DNA of 64,000 nt, taken from the NCBI GenBank assembly GCA_039602395.1, contig JBCNJP010000025.1, positions 103,282,124 through 103,346,123 of the forward strand, in the 5' to 3' direction. Below, piece after piece: positions 53,402 through 62,078 of the stretch; position 1 is the stretch's first letter, and every line of letters begins with the position of its first letter. The translations under genes and the position numbers were made by a program. The stretch is from Deinandra increscens subsp. villosa (taxonomy: Eukaryota; Streptophyta; Magnoliopsida; Asterales; Asteraceae). Under the pieces are notes generated by a model. It had not been told where the DNA came from and did no database searches. It saw only the letters and a program-made list of their open reading frames with translations.

Positions 53402-54302
53402 GCTGACAGGTGGTGCAGGGCCTAGCAACACAGGTGCCTCAGGTCAGAGTTCATCTCAAGCTGGAGAAGCTGTGGAGGCAGATGATGGAGATGAAAACAT
53501 AGAAATGCCAGATTACGCCCGAAGTGGCAGAGTCATCTCCAAGGCCCCTGAAGGACACGACAACTGGTTCCGTGAATTCTACCAAGGACCAGCCCCCACA
53601 AAATACGCCCTCGATGTTGGTGAAAGCTCCATTGACAAAAGGGGGAGTCGTGAAGCAATCCTGTGCTGGCACTATGATACGGAGAAGAAACTGTTTGCTG
53701 TGATCCGTGACGGCTTCAGTCCAGTTGAGTATTACAGAACACGTGCACAATTCCACTCATGGACTGAGCCTGAGATCAGGAGTTTGCTTCGAGCTCCCTT
53801 CATCAACAGGTGGAACAGCACAGATGGGGAACTTATCAGAAACAACCTTTTAAGCCATCTGGAGAACAATTTTGCTGACTTTGACCTGAAGCAGGTGAGA
53901 TGGGTTGAGACAGGTACTGACCCTGTGACTGGGAATCCAATTGGTGAAGCTAGAAGACCACCTACCAAGCGTACACGAGTGATCAATATGTTGGATGAAA
54001 TCGAAGACGGTACATTGGTCAAAAACTTTGACTGCTGGTGCTATGATCCAACAACTCACGAGGTGGTGGTTCTATGCAAAGGTCTCCGGCAGTTTCGCTT
54101 CTATGATCCAGTTGATCTGCTGCGTTTTGGAGAAAGAGACATAAAGCTACTCGCCTCACAGCCTATACTTGGTGATGAACATGATATGGAGAATGCTGTG
54201 AGGGTGGGAATTTTTCATGGGACTGCAGAGCGGATTGTAGCGAACAAGTGGTGGTCAAACAACGTTCAGAACACCTTCAGGTTTGACCTCCTGCTGCCAT
54301 AG
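53402..54302 (+). pseudogene. ORF3 C-terminal part in a third frame
   Basis: A third frame, already open before 53400, runs to TAG at 54300-54302. It contains a Gly/Ser-rich linker, an acidic region, then a well-formed globular segment (HDNWFREFYQGPAPTKYAL, REAILCWHYDTEKKLFAVIRD, VEYYRTRAQFHSWTEPEIRS, NNLLSHLENNFADFDLKQV, FDCWCYDPTTHEVVVLCKGL, DPVDLLRFGERDIKLL). No ATG precedes the conserved part; the first usable codons are GTG/CTG. I read it as the C-terminus of ORF3 after a second frame change near 53395. I do not recognise the fold. Confidence 0.6.
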
Positions 54303-54328
54303 AAGAGAAGTTCAAATGCTTCATGCCT

Positions 54329-54337
54329 AGGGGAAGA
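54329..54337 (+). other. Polypurine tract of the Sirevirus-like element
   Basis: AGGGGAAGA lies immediately before the 3' LTR (TT then GTTGGG), the expected site for plus-strand priming. Confidence 0.75.
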
Positions 54338-54338
54338 T

Positions 54339-54730
54339 TGTTGGGCTAGGCTTATTTAAGGCATGAACATTTGTAATTGGGCTTATTGTATTTTGGTTTG
54401 GGCTAGTTATTTATCTTATAATTGGACTAGTCTAGCTTTCGATTTGGGCTTCTTGGGCCTGCTAGGTTTACGATTAGGGTATGGGTATATATAAACCCAT
54501 TTGTCTTTCTTTGTAACCAAGCTTTTCAATACAAAATACAAGTTTACGATTTCTGTGTGTGCTCTCTAGTTTACGATCAACTTCATCAAGTAGTGTTTCT
54601 CATTCAAAACTAGATCTTTGCATTAGATCTAGTTTCTTTCTTCTACTTGGTTCTTGAATCAAGCTTATACGAGGATTCCGCACTCGTATTCGTCTAGATA
54701 TCGTGTTGTTTGGTTGATCTCGGACCTACA
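54339..54730 (+). repeat. 3' LTR of the Sirevirus-like element
   Basis: 392 bp, one difference from the 5' LTR, followed by the duplicated target CCAAC (54731-54735). Confidence 0.95.
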
Positions 54731-54735
54731 CCAAC

Positions 54736-54756
54736 ATACACTAAAAATAATACTTA
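54736..54756 (-). repeat. 3' LTR of the gag-only element, second fragment
   Basis: These 21 bp (ATACACTAAAAATAATACTTA) lie between the Sirevirus-like target duplication and the PIF/Harbinger element. They correspond to CATAGACTAAAAATAATACTTA in the uninterrupted LTR copies near 56920-56943. Confidence 0.8.
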
Positions 54757-55712
54757 GGGGCTTTACCTCTTAATGAGGTCTGAACTAGATGAAATGTATT
54801 ATTCGGTCAGACATTTAATTAAGGGGTGTTTGGTTAGTTACCTCTTAATCTGAAAAAAATAACCTAATGAATAAGGGTTGGGAATATGACTTATTCATTC
54901 AGAATCCAAAAAAAAAAAAACACGTCGTTCTCTCCCTCTCTCACGCTGCTGACCTACCAGCGCCGCCACCCTCACTCTCCGGTGACGGCGACGGCGACTG
55001 CCACAGCGCCGACGCACAGGCTCTGGCGTTCCTTCCTTCTCCGTCGTTCCTTTCCTTCTCCGGCGCACAGGCAGGTCGCTCTCCTCCCACACGTCGCTGA
55101 CCAGGCTTTCTCCTCCTTCACTCTCGCCGTCCGGCTGCCACAGCTCCGTCGGAGGCGGCTTTGAAGAAGTGGCGCGGTGCTGTCTCTCTCGTCAGAAATC
55201 ATCGCCGGCGGTTCCGTCATGTTGCAGATCTCGAAAAGCGATTTGTTCACCAGAACCATCTTACCAAAATCAAGGTCCGAATCCTTCTTTTCTAGCATGT
55301 TCTTAGATTCGTACAGTTGTTACTAATCATGTTATATTTTGCTTCAACTTCTTCGATCTGAAACCGTGTATTTAATCGGTCAAAATCGGTACGCGACGGT
55401 TTCCGAATATGATTCCTCTGTCGTTTAAATAAATTCAACATTGATTTTCTTCGCTGAGTTCTGTAAATAATTTCTTACTTGTTTAATGGAGCAATCAAAT
55501 TTTCGGTTCAGAGAATCATCAATCGTTTGCTTCCTTTTTCTGTCAGCATACCATGATTTGGGTATATAAATTTTGACCAAACATATATATTCCATTCAGT
55601 AATCAAACCAAACAGCACTTTACTGATTCAGAATCTCTTATTCTTAACTGATTCAGAATCTCTTATTCTTAATAATTCAGCACTTATGCTTCAGTTTGTA
55701 CCAAACAGCCCC
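54757..55712. mobile_element. PIF/Harbinger-type non-autonomous element carrying a gene fragment
   Basis: The 956-bp insertion is flanked by TTA (54754-54756 and 55713-55715). The empty site is preserved in the two other LTR copies (AATACTTATACT near 56938 and 57224), which proves the boundaries. Ends share GGGGCT (GGGGCTTTACC left, GGGGCTGTTTGG on the complement of the right). A further GGGGTGTTTGGTTAGTTACC near 54824 suggests a duplicated or nested terminus. The middle (54920-55275) is GC-rich and gene-like and includes a Ca2+-ATPase-like exon piece. Confidence 0.8.
55149..55274 (+). pseudogene. Captured N-terminal fragment of an autoinhibited Ca2+-ATPase (ACA-like)
   Basis: A 42-codon open segment reads EAALKKWRGAVSLVRNHRRR and then FRHVADLEKR, ending in KIK just before GTCCGA, a possible splice donor. 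The pattern of a Trp/Arg-rich amphipathic stretch followed by RRRFR..ADLEKR is that of the calmodulin-binding autoinhibitory N-terminus of plant P-type Ca2+-ATPases (ACA family). The preceding GC- and CT-rich 230 bp resemble a 5' UTR or first-exon start. The transmembrane and catalytic parts are absent. The match is from memory of the family and covers a short segment, so a homology search should confirm it. Confidence 0.5.
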
Positions 55713-55715
55713 TTA

Positions 55716-55860
55716 TACTAAACTCTAACAACCTTAGAGATAAGCACTAAAAATAAAAGATATGATAACTATAAATAAAAAGAATCGATAATTAAGGAAG
55801 TCAATATAATTCAAATATTGAGGTTATCTTCAATCTGGATCCCAGTTATCACCCCTATCA
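55716..55860 (-). repeat. 3' LTR of the gag-only element, third fragment
   Basis: This 145-bp piece ends in CACCCCTATCA (LTR start on the minus strand: TGATAGGGGTG) and adjoins the purine tract of the internal region (AAGACGGGGAGAA on the minus strand). Confidence 0.85.
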
Positions 55861-56766
55861 TTCTCCCCGTCTTAAAAAAAACTCGTCCTCGAGTTTTGTC
55901 TCAACACCAAGGCCACCCGGGTCGAATGGGAGACCGGATCGTTCATTGCTTACGATCAATTTGACCCACTCAACATAAACCACTTCTCCAACATCACCTT
56001 TTAAAATAATTGGCCGAATAGAAATGATTGTAAGATGTGGGTTGTTTGCCATCACCAACTTGTTTATTTCAAGGTCTGAATTGGCATTTCGATTTCCATA
56101 AAAATTCAATTTGACAGTCCCTTCAAAATTATCCATACACTTTTCCGCATCCATTCTGACTAGGCATACCAAAATATTCAACCCTCTTGCCGTGATTATT
56201 GGCTTTTTAACACAAGTCGTCATACACTGAATATCTCCAAGCAAATCACTATCATCCTTGACGCCCGTAATAACCTTGGTCAGCGGCTCTTCGGTTCGAT
56301 CATCTCTAGTGATGACCGCACTATCGGTAATAACCGTAAGACCCTCCTCTTGAACGCTAACTCCGTTAAGAAACTTTTGGACAAATATATATTCTTCTTC
56401 ATCAGGGTTAGTCCCGTCTTCATCAAAACGGGGTTCTTCATCCCTTAAGAACTCTTGATCAGAGATTTCTTCATAGACCGGTTCATGGAACCGGGGCGGT
56501 AGATGGCCAAAAGGATGCTCCTCTTCCTCGTTCACATCGTCCCGGACGATAGTTCCCGATTCGGTTTCCTTCACGTGCATCTCCTGTTGTAACTCAAGAT
56601 CTAGGACTCGTTGGCGGAGTCGTTTAATCTCTTGTTGCATTTCAAGATCTCGAACTCGTTGTCGGAGTCATTTGGTCTTAAGATCTCGTGTGTCATGATA
56701 GACTCCCTCGCTGCCTCGGTCGGCGATTCTGCGAGTACAGTGTCGATCTTCTTCACGAGCAGCCAT
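55858..56766 (-). pseudogene. Short gag-like frame of the gag-only LTR element, with nonsense codon
   Basis: Starting at ATG 56766, 31 bp after the LTR, the frame reads MAAREEDRHCTRRIADRG and is interrupted by TGA at 56668-56670 (probably from CGA). It then continues open for 260 more residues to 55858. A duplicated heptad-like unit (LRQRVRDLE, LRQRVLDLE) forms a short coiled coil near the start, followed by an acidic domain and a C-terminal half I do not recognise (IITARGLNILVCLVRMDAEK, MANNPHLTIISIRPIILKGD). The end (LEDEFFLRRGE) resembles the tail of a gypsy polyprotein preceding a polypurine tract. No zinc knuckle, protease or reverse transcriptase is present. This looks like a gag start joined to a pol end after a large internal deletion. 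Confidence 0.55.
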
Positions 56767-56795
56767 TTGATACAACCTAGAGCTCTGATACCACA

Positions 56796-57068
56796 TGATG
56801 CAGAAACGAAAGCAATCAAATGGCTAGAAACTCAAAAGATTAATCAAAAGCCTTCAAAAACCTTCAAAGATTCTTGAGAGAACATAACAGTTCACAATAT
56901 AATAATAATCAACTGAAAACCAACATAGACTAAAAATAATACTTATACTAAACTCTAACAACCTTAGAGATAAACACTAAAAATAAAAGATATGATAACT
57001 ATAAATAAAAAGACCCGATAATTAAGGAAGTCAATATAATTCAAATATTGAGGTTATATTCAACCTGG
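56796..57068 (-). repeat. Second, 5'-truncated LTR copy behind a duplicated primer binding site
   Basis: This copy is nearly identical to the complete LTR at 57082-57376 but stops at TTCAACCTGG, lacking the outer 22 bp. There it is joined directly to CTCTGATACCA (primer binding site on the minus strand, 57069-57081). Its inner side is again followed by a primer binding site (56782-56793). Confidence 0.8.
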
Positions 57069-57081
57069 CTCTGATACCACA

Positions 57082-57376
57082 TGATGCAGAAACGAAAGCA
57101 ATCAAATGGCTAGAAACTCAAAAGATTAATCAAAAGCTTTCAAAAACCTTCAAAGGTTCTTGAGAGAACATAACAGTTCACAATATAATAATAATCAACT
57201 AAAAACCAACATAGACTAAAAATAATACTTATACTAAACTCTAACAACCTTAGAGATAAACACTAAAAATAAAAGATATGATAACTATAAATAAAAAGAC
57301 TCGATAATTAAGGAAGTCAATATAATTCAAATATTGAGGTTATCTTCAATCTGGATCCCAGTTATCACCCATATCA
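57082..57376 (-). repeat. Complete 5' LTR of the gag-only element
   Basis: 295 bp, running from TGATGCAG to CCCATATCA on the plus strand (TG...CA on the minus strand). It is followed by the target duplication AGCGT at 57377-57381. Confidence 0.87.
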
Positions 57377-57381
57377 AGCGT

Positions 57382-57790
57382 CCTCCCGCCGTTGACTGTG
57401 GAAGTGTATTTGTCATCTCAGCTTGATGTCTTGCTCCTTGACTAAAACCCGACCATTGTCACCTTTCACAAACTTCACAACTCTTAATTGGTTCTTCTCC
57501 CCTACATTCCCTAGCTTTGGCAATCATGAACATGAAATATTTCCCTTCCCTAGTCTTGAGTTAATCGTACATTTGTTTATAAGCTGAAGTCATTGCATCC
57601 GATACTACGATCTTCGCCTCCCTCTTGACCTTCTTGTAGTCTTCCCTTAATCTTGCACATACCTCATCTGTGCAACTCATAAGCTCACTAAAACATCCTT
57701 ATTTGACCTTTATTTTTTGCTACACAACCTCATTCCACCACCAAGAGTCACAATACCCGCTCGTTTTACCAGATGTAGTCCTTAGGATCT
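57382..57790 (-). pseudogene. RTE-type LINE relic, endonuclease end and linker to reverse transcriptase
   Basis: On the minus strand, blocks of an RTE LINE are readable across frame changes: SWWWNEVV near 57750, RLREDYKKVKREAKIVVSDA near 57620-57670, and MIAKARECRGEE near 57500-57560. The WWWNE block marks the C-terminal end of the endonuclease domain, and the Lys/Glu-rich stretch is the known linker before the reverse transcriptase. The continuation is at 41655-41865. There are several stops and indels, so the element is dead. Confidence 0.65.
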
Positions 57791-57951
57791 CTCAAACAAC
57801 TTGTTGAATGGTGGTCGTCATAGGCCCTAAGGTCTCCCAAGGAACATATTTTTATGAACAAATAAATGTAACATAAAAATGTTCGTTTGATAAATACTAA
57901 TAATCTAATTTCGGATTTAAAAGAACAAGAAAGTATATGTAAAACACACTT

Positions 57952-58040
57952 AGAAAGAATTGAACCGACAATCATATGGGCCAAAGCAAGAACATCCTGA
58001 CCGCTTTGCTCTGGGCCATATGGTTGGTTCAATTCTTTCT
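57952..58040. repeat. Long imperfect hairpin, miRNA-precursor-like or tiny foldback element
   Basis: AGAAAGAATTGAACC at the left is exactly complementary to GGTTCAATTCTTTCT at the right. Pairing resumes through CATATGG/CCATATG and AAAGC/GCTTT after a few mismatches, leaving a loop of about 15 bases. The total length of 89 nt is typical of a plant miRNA foldback. I do not recognise a known miRNA sequence, so a small foldback transposon is an equally good explanation. Confidence 0.45.
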
Positions 58041-58041
58041 A

Positions 58042-59439
58042 GAGAAGATTTGTTTAATACTGTTTACAACGAACAAACTGTTAAACTCAAATACGTTTAA
58101 TTAAAAGAAAATTAAAACGAAGAAGAATACTCTAATTAATTCGAACTTTGTTTAAACTAACTAGCACATTTGACATCTGAAACAATAGTTTTGGATTTTT
58201 ACATTCAAATCAATCAACTCTTTCAAAGAAGCATCACATCGATGAAAAAAAATATTTAACGATAGACATCCAACCTATTGAAAGGATGTTTGTATAAAAC
58301 TACAAACTACGAGGTATGAAACACGGTGATGTTACCTATGACAAGAAAAATGTGTCTATTAGCACAAGATTAACACTCTACGACTTTCTGATTGTCTCCA
58401 ACTAATGATCCCGTATAGATCCAGAAGCAACGGATCGATATATGCCATAATTTAATATTTTAATACAAACATTAACTACTACTACGTACAATCAGTCACT
58501 AAAGTCGTGTTAGAAAAGAAAACATTTTGTTTCTTGTGAGTTGTGATGAGGCTAACTATTGTTTCATTGTGTACCGCTACAGTCTCATCATGTCGTCACA
58601 CCAATCGAATAAAGTTACAGACCTATAGTCATCTTTGGACCCCAGTCGAAGACGGTTTGTATCCTTGAGATTTAAGAAATCTATTAAAATAATAATGAGT
58701 TATTTTATATGTTTTTATGAAGGCCACTTTTCATATCAAAATTCGGAATTTTACATTAATTCAGCTTTGAATGGGTGTGGTTTACTTATCATTTTCCTAC
58801 TTTTATATACGATTTTATATATTTTTTATTTCTTAAAGAAAAAAGAAAAAAAATACAATGTGTAGCACTATTTGTATGAAAACTCAAATATTAACAAAAC
58901 TAGATGTTATGAGCAGAAGTTGATGCGCGGATTCGTTTTGTATAATTGTGATGTTTTATTACATCTGTATAAACATCAAAAAGAGTGAACGATGTAAAAC
59001 TACAACTAAAACCAAAGAAAATGTTTCAAAAGATATTTAAAAGGAATTAAAAAGACAATTAAAAAAACACACTATTTAAAAAAGAATTAATCATAACTTG
59101 TCATATGACATGCATAAATATAGTAAGTTAATGATAACTTGCCAAGTGGCAACCATGAATAAAACAAGTTATTAAAAAATAATTTATAAAAAATAGTTAT
59201 GATCTGCCATGTAACAAGACATGATAAACGAGTAGATTACTATTACAGAACTTTGTTAATATAGTAATTATATTAACAACAAATCCAAAATATCCTAAAT
59301 TTATCACACTATTAATTTGTGCTTCTGTGTAATATGGTTTTATTACTTGGGTTGTAAACAAGTGATAAGAGGTAAAGTCTATTTATGAAGATCAAGATTT
59401 AAACCTTTGTAATTGTAAAATTTGATGGAACAATAAAAA
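58042..59439. other. AT-rich intergenic DNA
   Basis: No gene is recognised. Frame 58635-58865 has no known domain and a low-complexity tail. Confidence 0.5.
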
Positions 59440-60107
59440 GAATGTTGTTCATGAAGGAATCAGATATTTTCCAAAGTGATTTCTCATTAATCAATACCTC
59501 AATATATAGGTTACATATTTACAATGATAACCCTATACAAATAGCTACAATACAAAACAATTACAAGATAAATATTCTAGTCTATTACACCCCCGTAGTT
59601 GAAGCGGGAGGAGGTCGAATGCTGAGACTGGAGCGGAAGTCCTCGAAAAGGATGCGCGGGAGGCCCTTGGTAAAGATGTCGGCAATCTGAAAACGGGACG
59701 GAACGTGAAGAATCCGAACACGGCCGCGCTGGACTTGCTCCCGAACAAAGTGAATATCAAGCTCGATGTGTTTGGTCCGCTGGTGCTGAACCGGATTACC
59801 GGAGAGATAAATGGAGCTAATGTTGTCACAATAAACCAGGGAGGCGCGATCTAGAGGCCGATGTAGCTCTAGCAGCAAATTGCGCAACCAGGAGAGCTCT
59901 GCAACGACGTTGGCAATCCCACGATACTCGGCTTCGGCACTCGATCGAGAAATGGTGGATTGCCGTTTGGAAGACCACAAAAGTAAGTTGCCACCATAGT
60001 AAACACAGTAACCCGAGGTAGAGCGACGTTACATATTTACAATGATAACCCTATACAAATAGCTAGAATACAAAATAATTACAAAATAAATATTCTAGTC
60101 TATTAGT
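59440..60107 (-). mobile_element. Internally deleted Copia relic (LTR piece - RNase H - LTR piece)
   Basis: On the minus strand, a 5' LTR fragment (60107-60032, AATAGACTAGAATATTTA onward) is fused directly to RNase H coding sequence. This is followed by a polypurine tract CTACGGGGG (59598-59590) and the 3' LTR (from 59589 leftwards, TGTAATAGACTAG). The shared LTR segment of about 75 bp is nearly identical in the two pieces. Everything from the LTR interior to the middle of RNase H was deleted. The left end of the 3' LTR is not resolved. Confidence 0.7.
59585..60031 (-). pseudogene. Copia RNase H fragment
   Basis: The frame opens inside RNase H (RRSTSGYCVYYG, then LLLWSSKRQSTISRSSAEAEY and WLRNLLLELHRP) and runs through YCDNISSIYLSGNPVQHQRTKHIELDIHFVRE and the conserved DIFTKGLP end to a TAG stop overlapping the 3' LTR. 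The protein starts abruptly at the deletion junction and has no reverse transcriptase. It is GC-richer than its surroundings. Confidence 0.85.
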
Positions 60108-60258
60108 TCAAAACGAAAGTATAGTATAGTATGGTTCAATTAATCATATTCATGTGAATGTGGGACTAACCCAACGAGTTGGTAGAAGTGTAAGTCTTTT
60201 ATAGTGGATGTCATAAATTAATCCTTGACGATAATGGTTAATAGTGTAATTGTAATCT

Positions 60259-60459
60259 TTTTTTTTGAACGGCAAATTTGGATCACTGATGGGGACATTA
60301 CACCACCCACCCGATCATCTCCAATCCCCATCAGGAGGAAACTCACCACTGGTGAGAAAACCCCCTGGCCCAACTTGTAACCCCCATTTTTCTTCTTTTT
60401 GTTACAAGTGGGACTTGAACCCAAGACCTCCTCTTAAGGGGTCATACACCTTTGGTGTG
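60259..60459 (-). mobile_element. tRNA-derived SINE
   Basis: A perfect 17-bp duplication TAGTGTAATTGTAATCT flanks the element (60242-60258 and 60460-60476). On the minus strand the head reads ACCAAAGGTGTATGACCCC, followed by GGGTTCAAGTCCC, a B box (GGTTCRANYCC) at about 60411-60423. The tail ends in a run of A (T-run 60258-60266 on the plus strand). Length (201 bp), pol III boxes, A-tail and long target duplications define a LINE-mobilised SINE. Confidence 0.85.
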
Positions 60460-60689
60460 TAGTGTAATTGTAATCTAAAAATAGATTAATGGGTGTTTAA
60501 GTGTTTGCCAATCATATTCTTATTTTATTCACGATTTTGAATGCAAAAACTTCGTACAATTAACTAAGTTATCTCTTTCCTATAGCTTTAATGCCTTTAA
60601 TGGTATCCGAGTTTTGTCTTTTTCTGAGACCTTTCCCAACTGTAGAAAGAAGTGTTATGATTGATGTATAAATCAATTTTATTTCAGAG

Positions 60690-60860
60690 CACCACGTAAT
60701 TACTCCTTTGGAAGTGGGCCAGTGGGTTGATTTTGCATTTGTTGATACAAAGCTGCCATCCTACTATAAGAATCTATGTTTGGTGACTGCAACAAGTTTG
60801 AATATGTTATGGAAGCAACGAGATTCTACATATATTGTCCAAGTTAGTTTCTATGCATGA
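60690..60860 (+). other. Exon-like open segment, product not recognised
   Basis: TTTTATTTCAG (ending 60687) resembles a 3' splice site and is followed by a 56-codon open stretch (VITPLEVGQWVDFAFVDTKL, PSYYKNLCLVTATSL) to TGA. I recognise no family. It may be a captured exon or a chance frame next to the LTR that follows. Confidence 0.25.
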
Positions 60861-60863
60861 CGT

Positions 60864-61823
60864 ATGTTGGAGAGTGAAGTCCAAATCATTACTCAGTCTT
60901 AACATAGTGTGTGGTGTTTAGCAAGGCTCGGAGGCTAAGTAAGCTTACTAAGCATGCTTAAAGTTGATATGATTACACATTGGGAAGGTTATGGGTATCC
61001 ATAGTGAATGTAGTGGTCAAAATACTTGTTTATCATCATCACATTAAATGGCCATGAAAACCCAAATGAAAACCAAGCTTGAAATATGTTAATAAAAGTT
61101 AAGTTTTTGGTCAGAAGGTCGATGCGGACCGTCTAGGTTACCAGGCGGGGCGCTCCGCGTCGACAGGATGTCGGCTGCGGATGTGACAACTAAACGGACC
61201 GCTTCGATGACCAGACAAGAATGTTCATTTTTGTTGAATTTGCCAATCCGTTCACAGCTGTCCTGGTTTTTACCTAATTAATGTTAATACCTAAGAAATG
61301 TTTTCAATGATCAGTAGGGCTGACTACCCTTTTAAAAACTTAACGGGACAACGCGATGAACACAGTTTTGGACAAATGAGTATGGATGTCTGGGTTAGGA
61401 CTAACTAGCAATTAGTTAGTCATTTTATGTGATAATAGGTATCCTTTGTGCTTAGATACCTGATCTGATCCAGAAAGATATCTTGGATATTGACTACTTA
61501 GACGATCCTAACTATTTGTTATACTTATCGTGTTGCAGGTAACTAATTTGCAGTTAGCGGGTTACCAGGCTCTTGCAGGATTGGGATTAATAAGGTCTAG
61601 GGCAGAAGCACACGTGTTAGCTAGCTGACAGGTTGTTAGACCGGTTAGACGTTAAGAACTGTGACCAATCATGTTAATGCTTTTAAGCCTTTTGTACCCA
61701 ACTGTTAAATGTTTTAGAAGTTTTAAATTTAAGTGAAATTTGGGTATTTAAGTTGTGTACATTTGCTTCCACGGTGTTTGATACGCAACGTGTTTGCACC
61801 TAGGACCGTGAGGTGTGAGAGGT
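60864..61823 (+). repeat. Probable Ty3/gypsy-type LTR (boundaries uncertain)
   Basis: GC-richer, unique-looking sequence with blocks such as GATGCGGACCGTCTAGG and GTGACAACTAAACGGACCGC ends directly before a primer-binding-site-like TGGTATTAGAGCC. The leader downstream has a tandem array typical of gypsy elements in this plant group. The left end is placed at a TGTTGG near 60864 but is only a guess. No second LTR is inside the window. Confidence 0.4.
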
Positions 61824-61836
61824 TGGTATTAGAGCC
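61824..61836 (+). other. Primer binding site candidate
   Basis: TGGTATTAGAGCC differs by one base from the canonical initiator-Met primer binding site TGGTATCAGAGCC. Confidence 0.5.
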
Positions 61837-62078
61837 CAAGGTCAAGAAGATTAGGGATTCATGTAGAATACTCTAAGCTCAGCCTGTGAAACTGTAAAGG
61901 AAGCATTGTGATGGATCAGGACTGAAAGCACTTTTAGGTCATGTAGGCGGCTAGTATGTATTCACACAAGGTCAGGGGTTAAGCTTAATTACCTTAACTA
62001 CTGAGCCCACAGGTGTGTGAAGACCTCTAGTGAACCCTGCTAAATCGATTAGTGCCTTGAGTATTGGTGTTAGGGTAA

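Larger units (their letters stand above)
41985..54730 (+). mobile_element. Sirevirus-like Ty1/Copia retrotransposon with extra ORF3 region
   Basis: The 12,746-bp element has 392-bp LTRs starting TGTTGGGC and ending CCTACA, and a perfect 5-bp duplication CCAAC (41980-41984 and 54731-54735). The LTRs differ at one position by my comparison, so the insertion is very young. Order: LTR, Met primer binding site, 620-bp leader packed with TTTACGA words, large gag with two zinc knuckles, pol (protease, integrase, reverse transcriptase, RNase H), about 2.1 kb of non-coding DNA, a third coding region, polypurine tract, LTR. Copia domain order plus a large gag and an additional region after pol points to the Sirevirus (SIRE/Maximus) lineage. 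Gag and pol are uninterrupted within themselves; ORF3 is broken by two frame changes. Confidence 0.92.
41866..57376 (-). mobile_element. Gag-only LTR retrotransposon (minus strand), nest host
   Basis: The outer element is flanked by a perfect 5-bp duplication AGCGT (41861-41865 and 57377-57381). On the minus strand it consists of a complete LTR (57376-57082), a Met-type primer binding site, a second LTR copy lacking its first 22 bp (57068-56796), a second primer binding site, a short gag-like frame (56766-55858), a purine-rich tract, and a 3' LTR (55860-41866). That 3' LTR is split by a Sirevirus-like element and a PIF/Harbinger element. Without the insertions the LTR is 285-295 bp and the internal region about 0.93 kb. 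It lacks pol, so it is non-autonomous. I infer a Ty3/gypsy relationship only weakly, from the gag start and the C-terminal sequence. Confidence 0.82.

Noticed and set aside
51673..54302. Calling ORF3 an envelope protein
   Set aside because: Its position fits the env-like region of Sireviruses, but I see no signal peptide or transmembrane segment in any of the three parts.
54867..55298. Several overlapping Arg/Ser/Pro-rich frames on both strands
   Set aside because: They arise from the GC-rich captured segment in the PIF/Harbinger element; only the 42-codon Ca2+-ATPase-like stretch has recognisable content.
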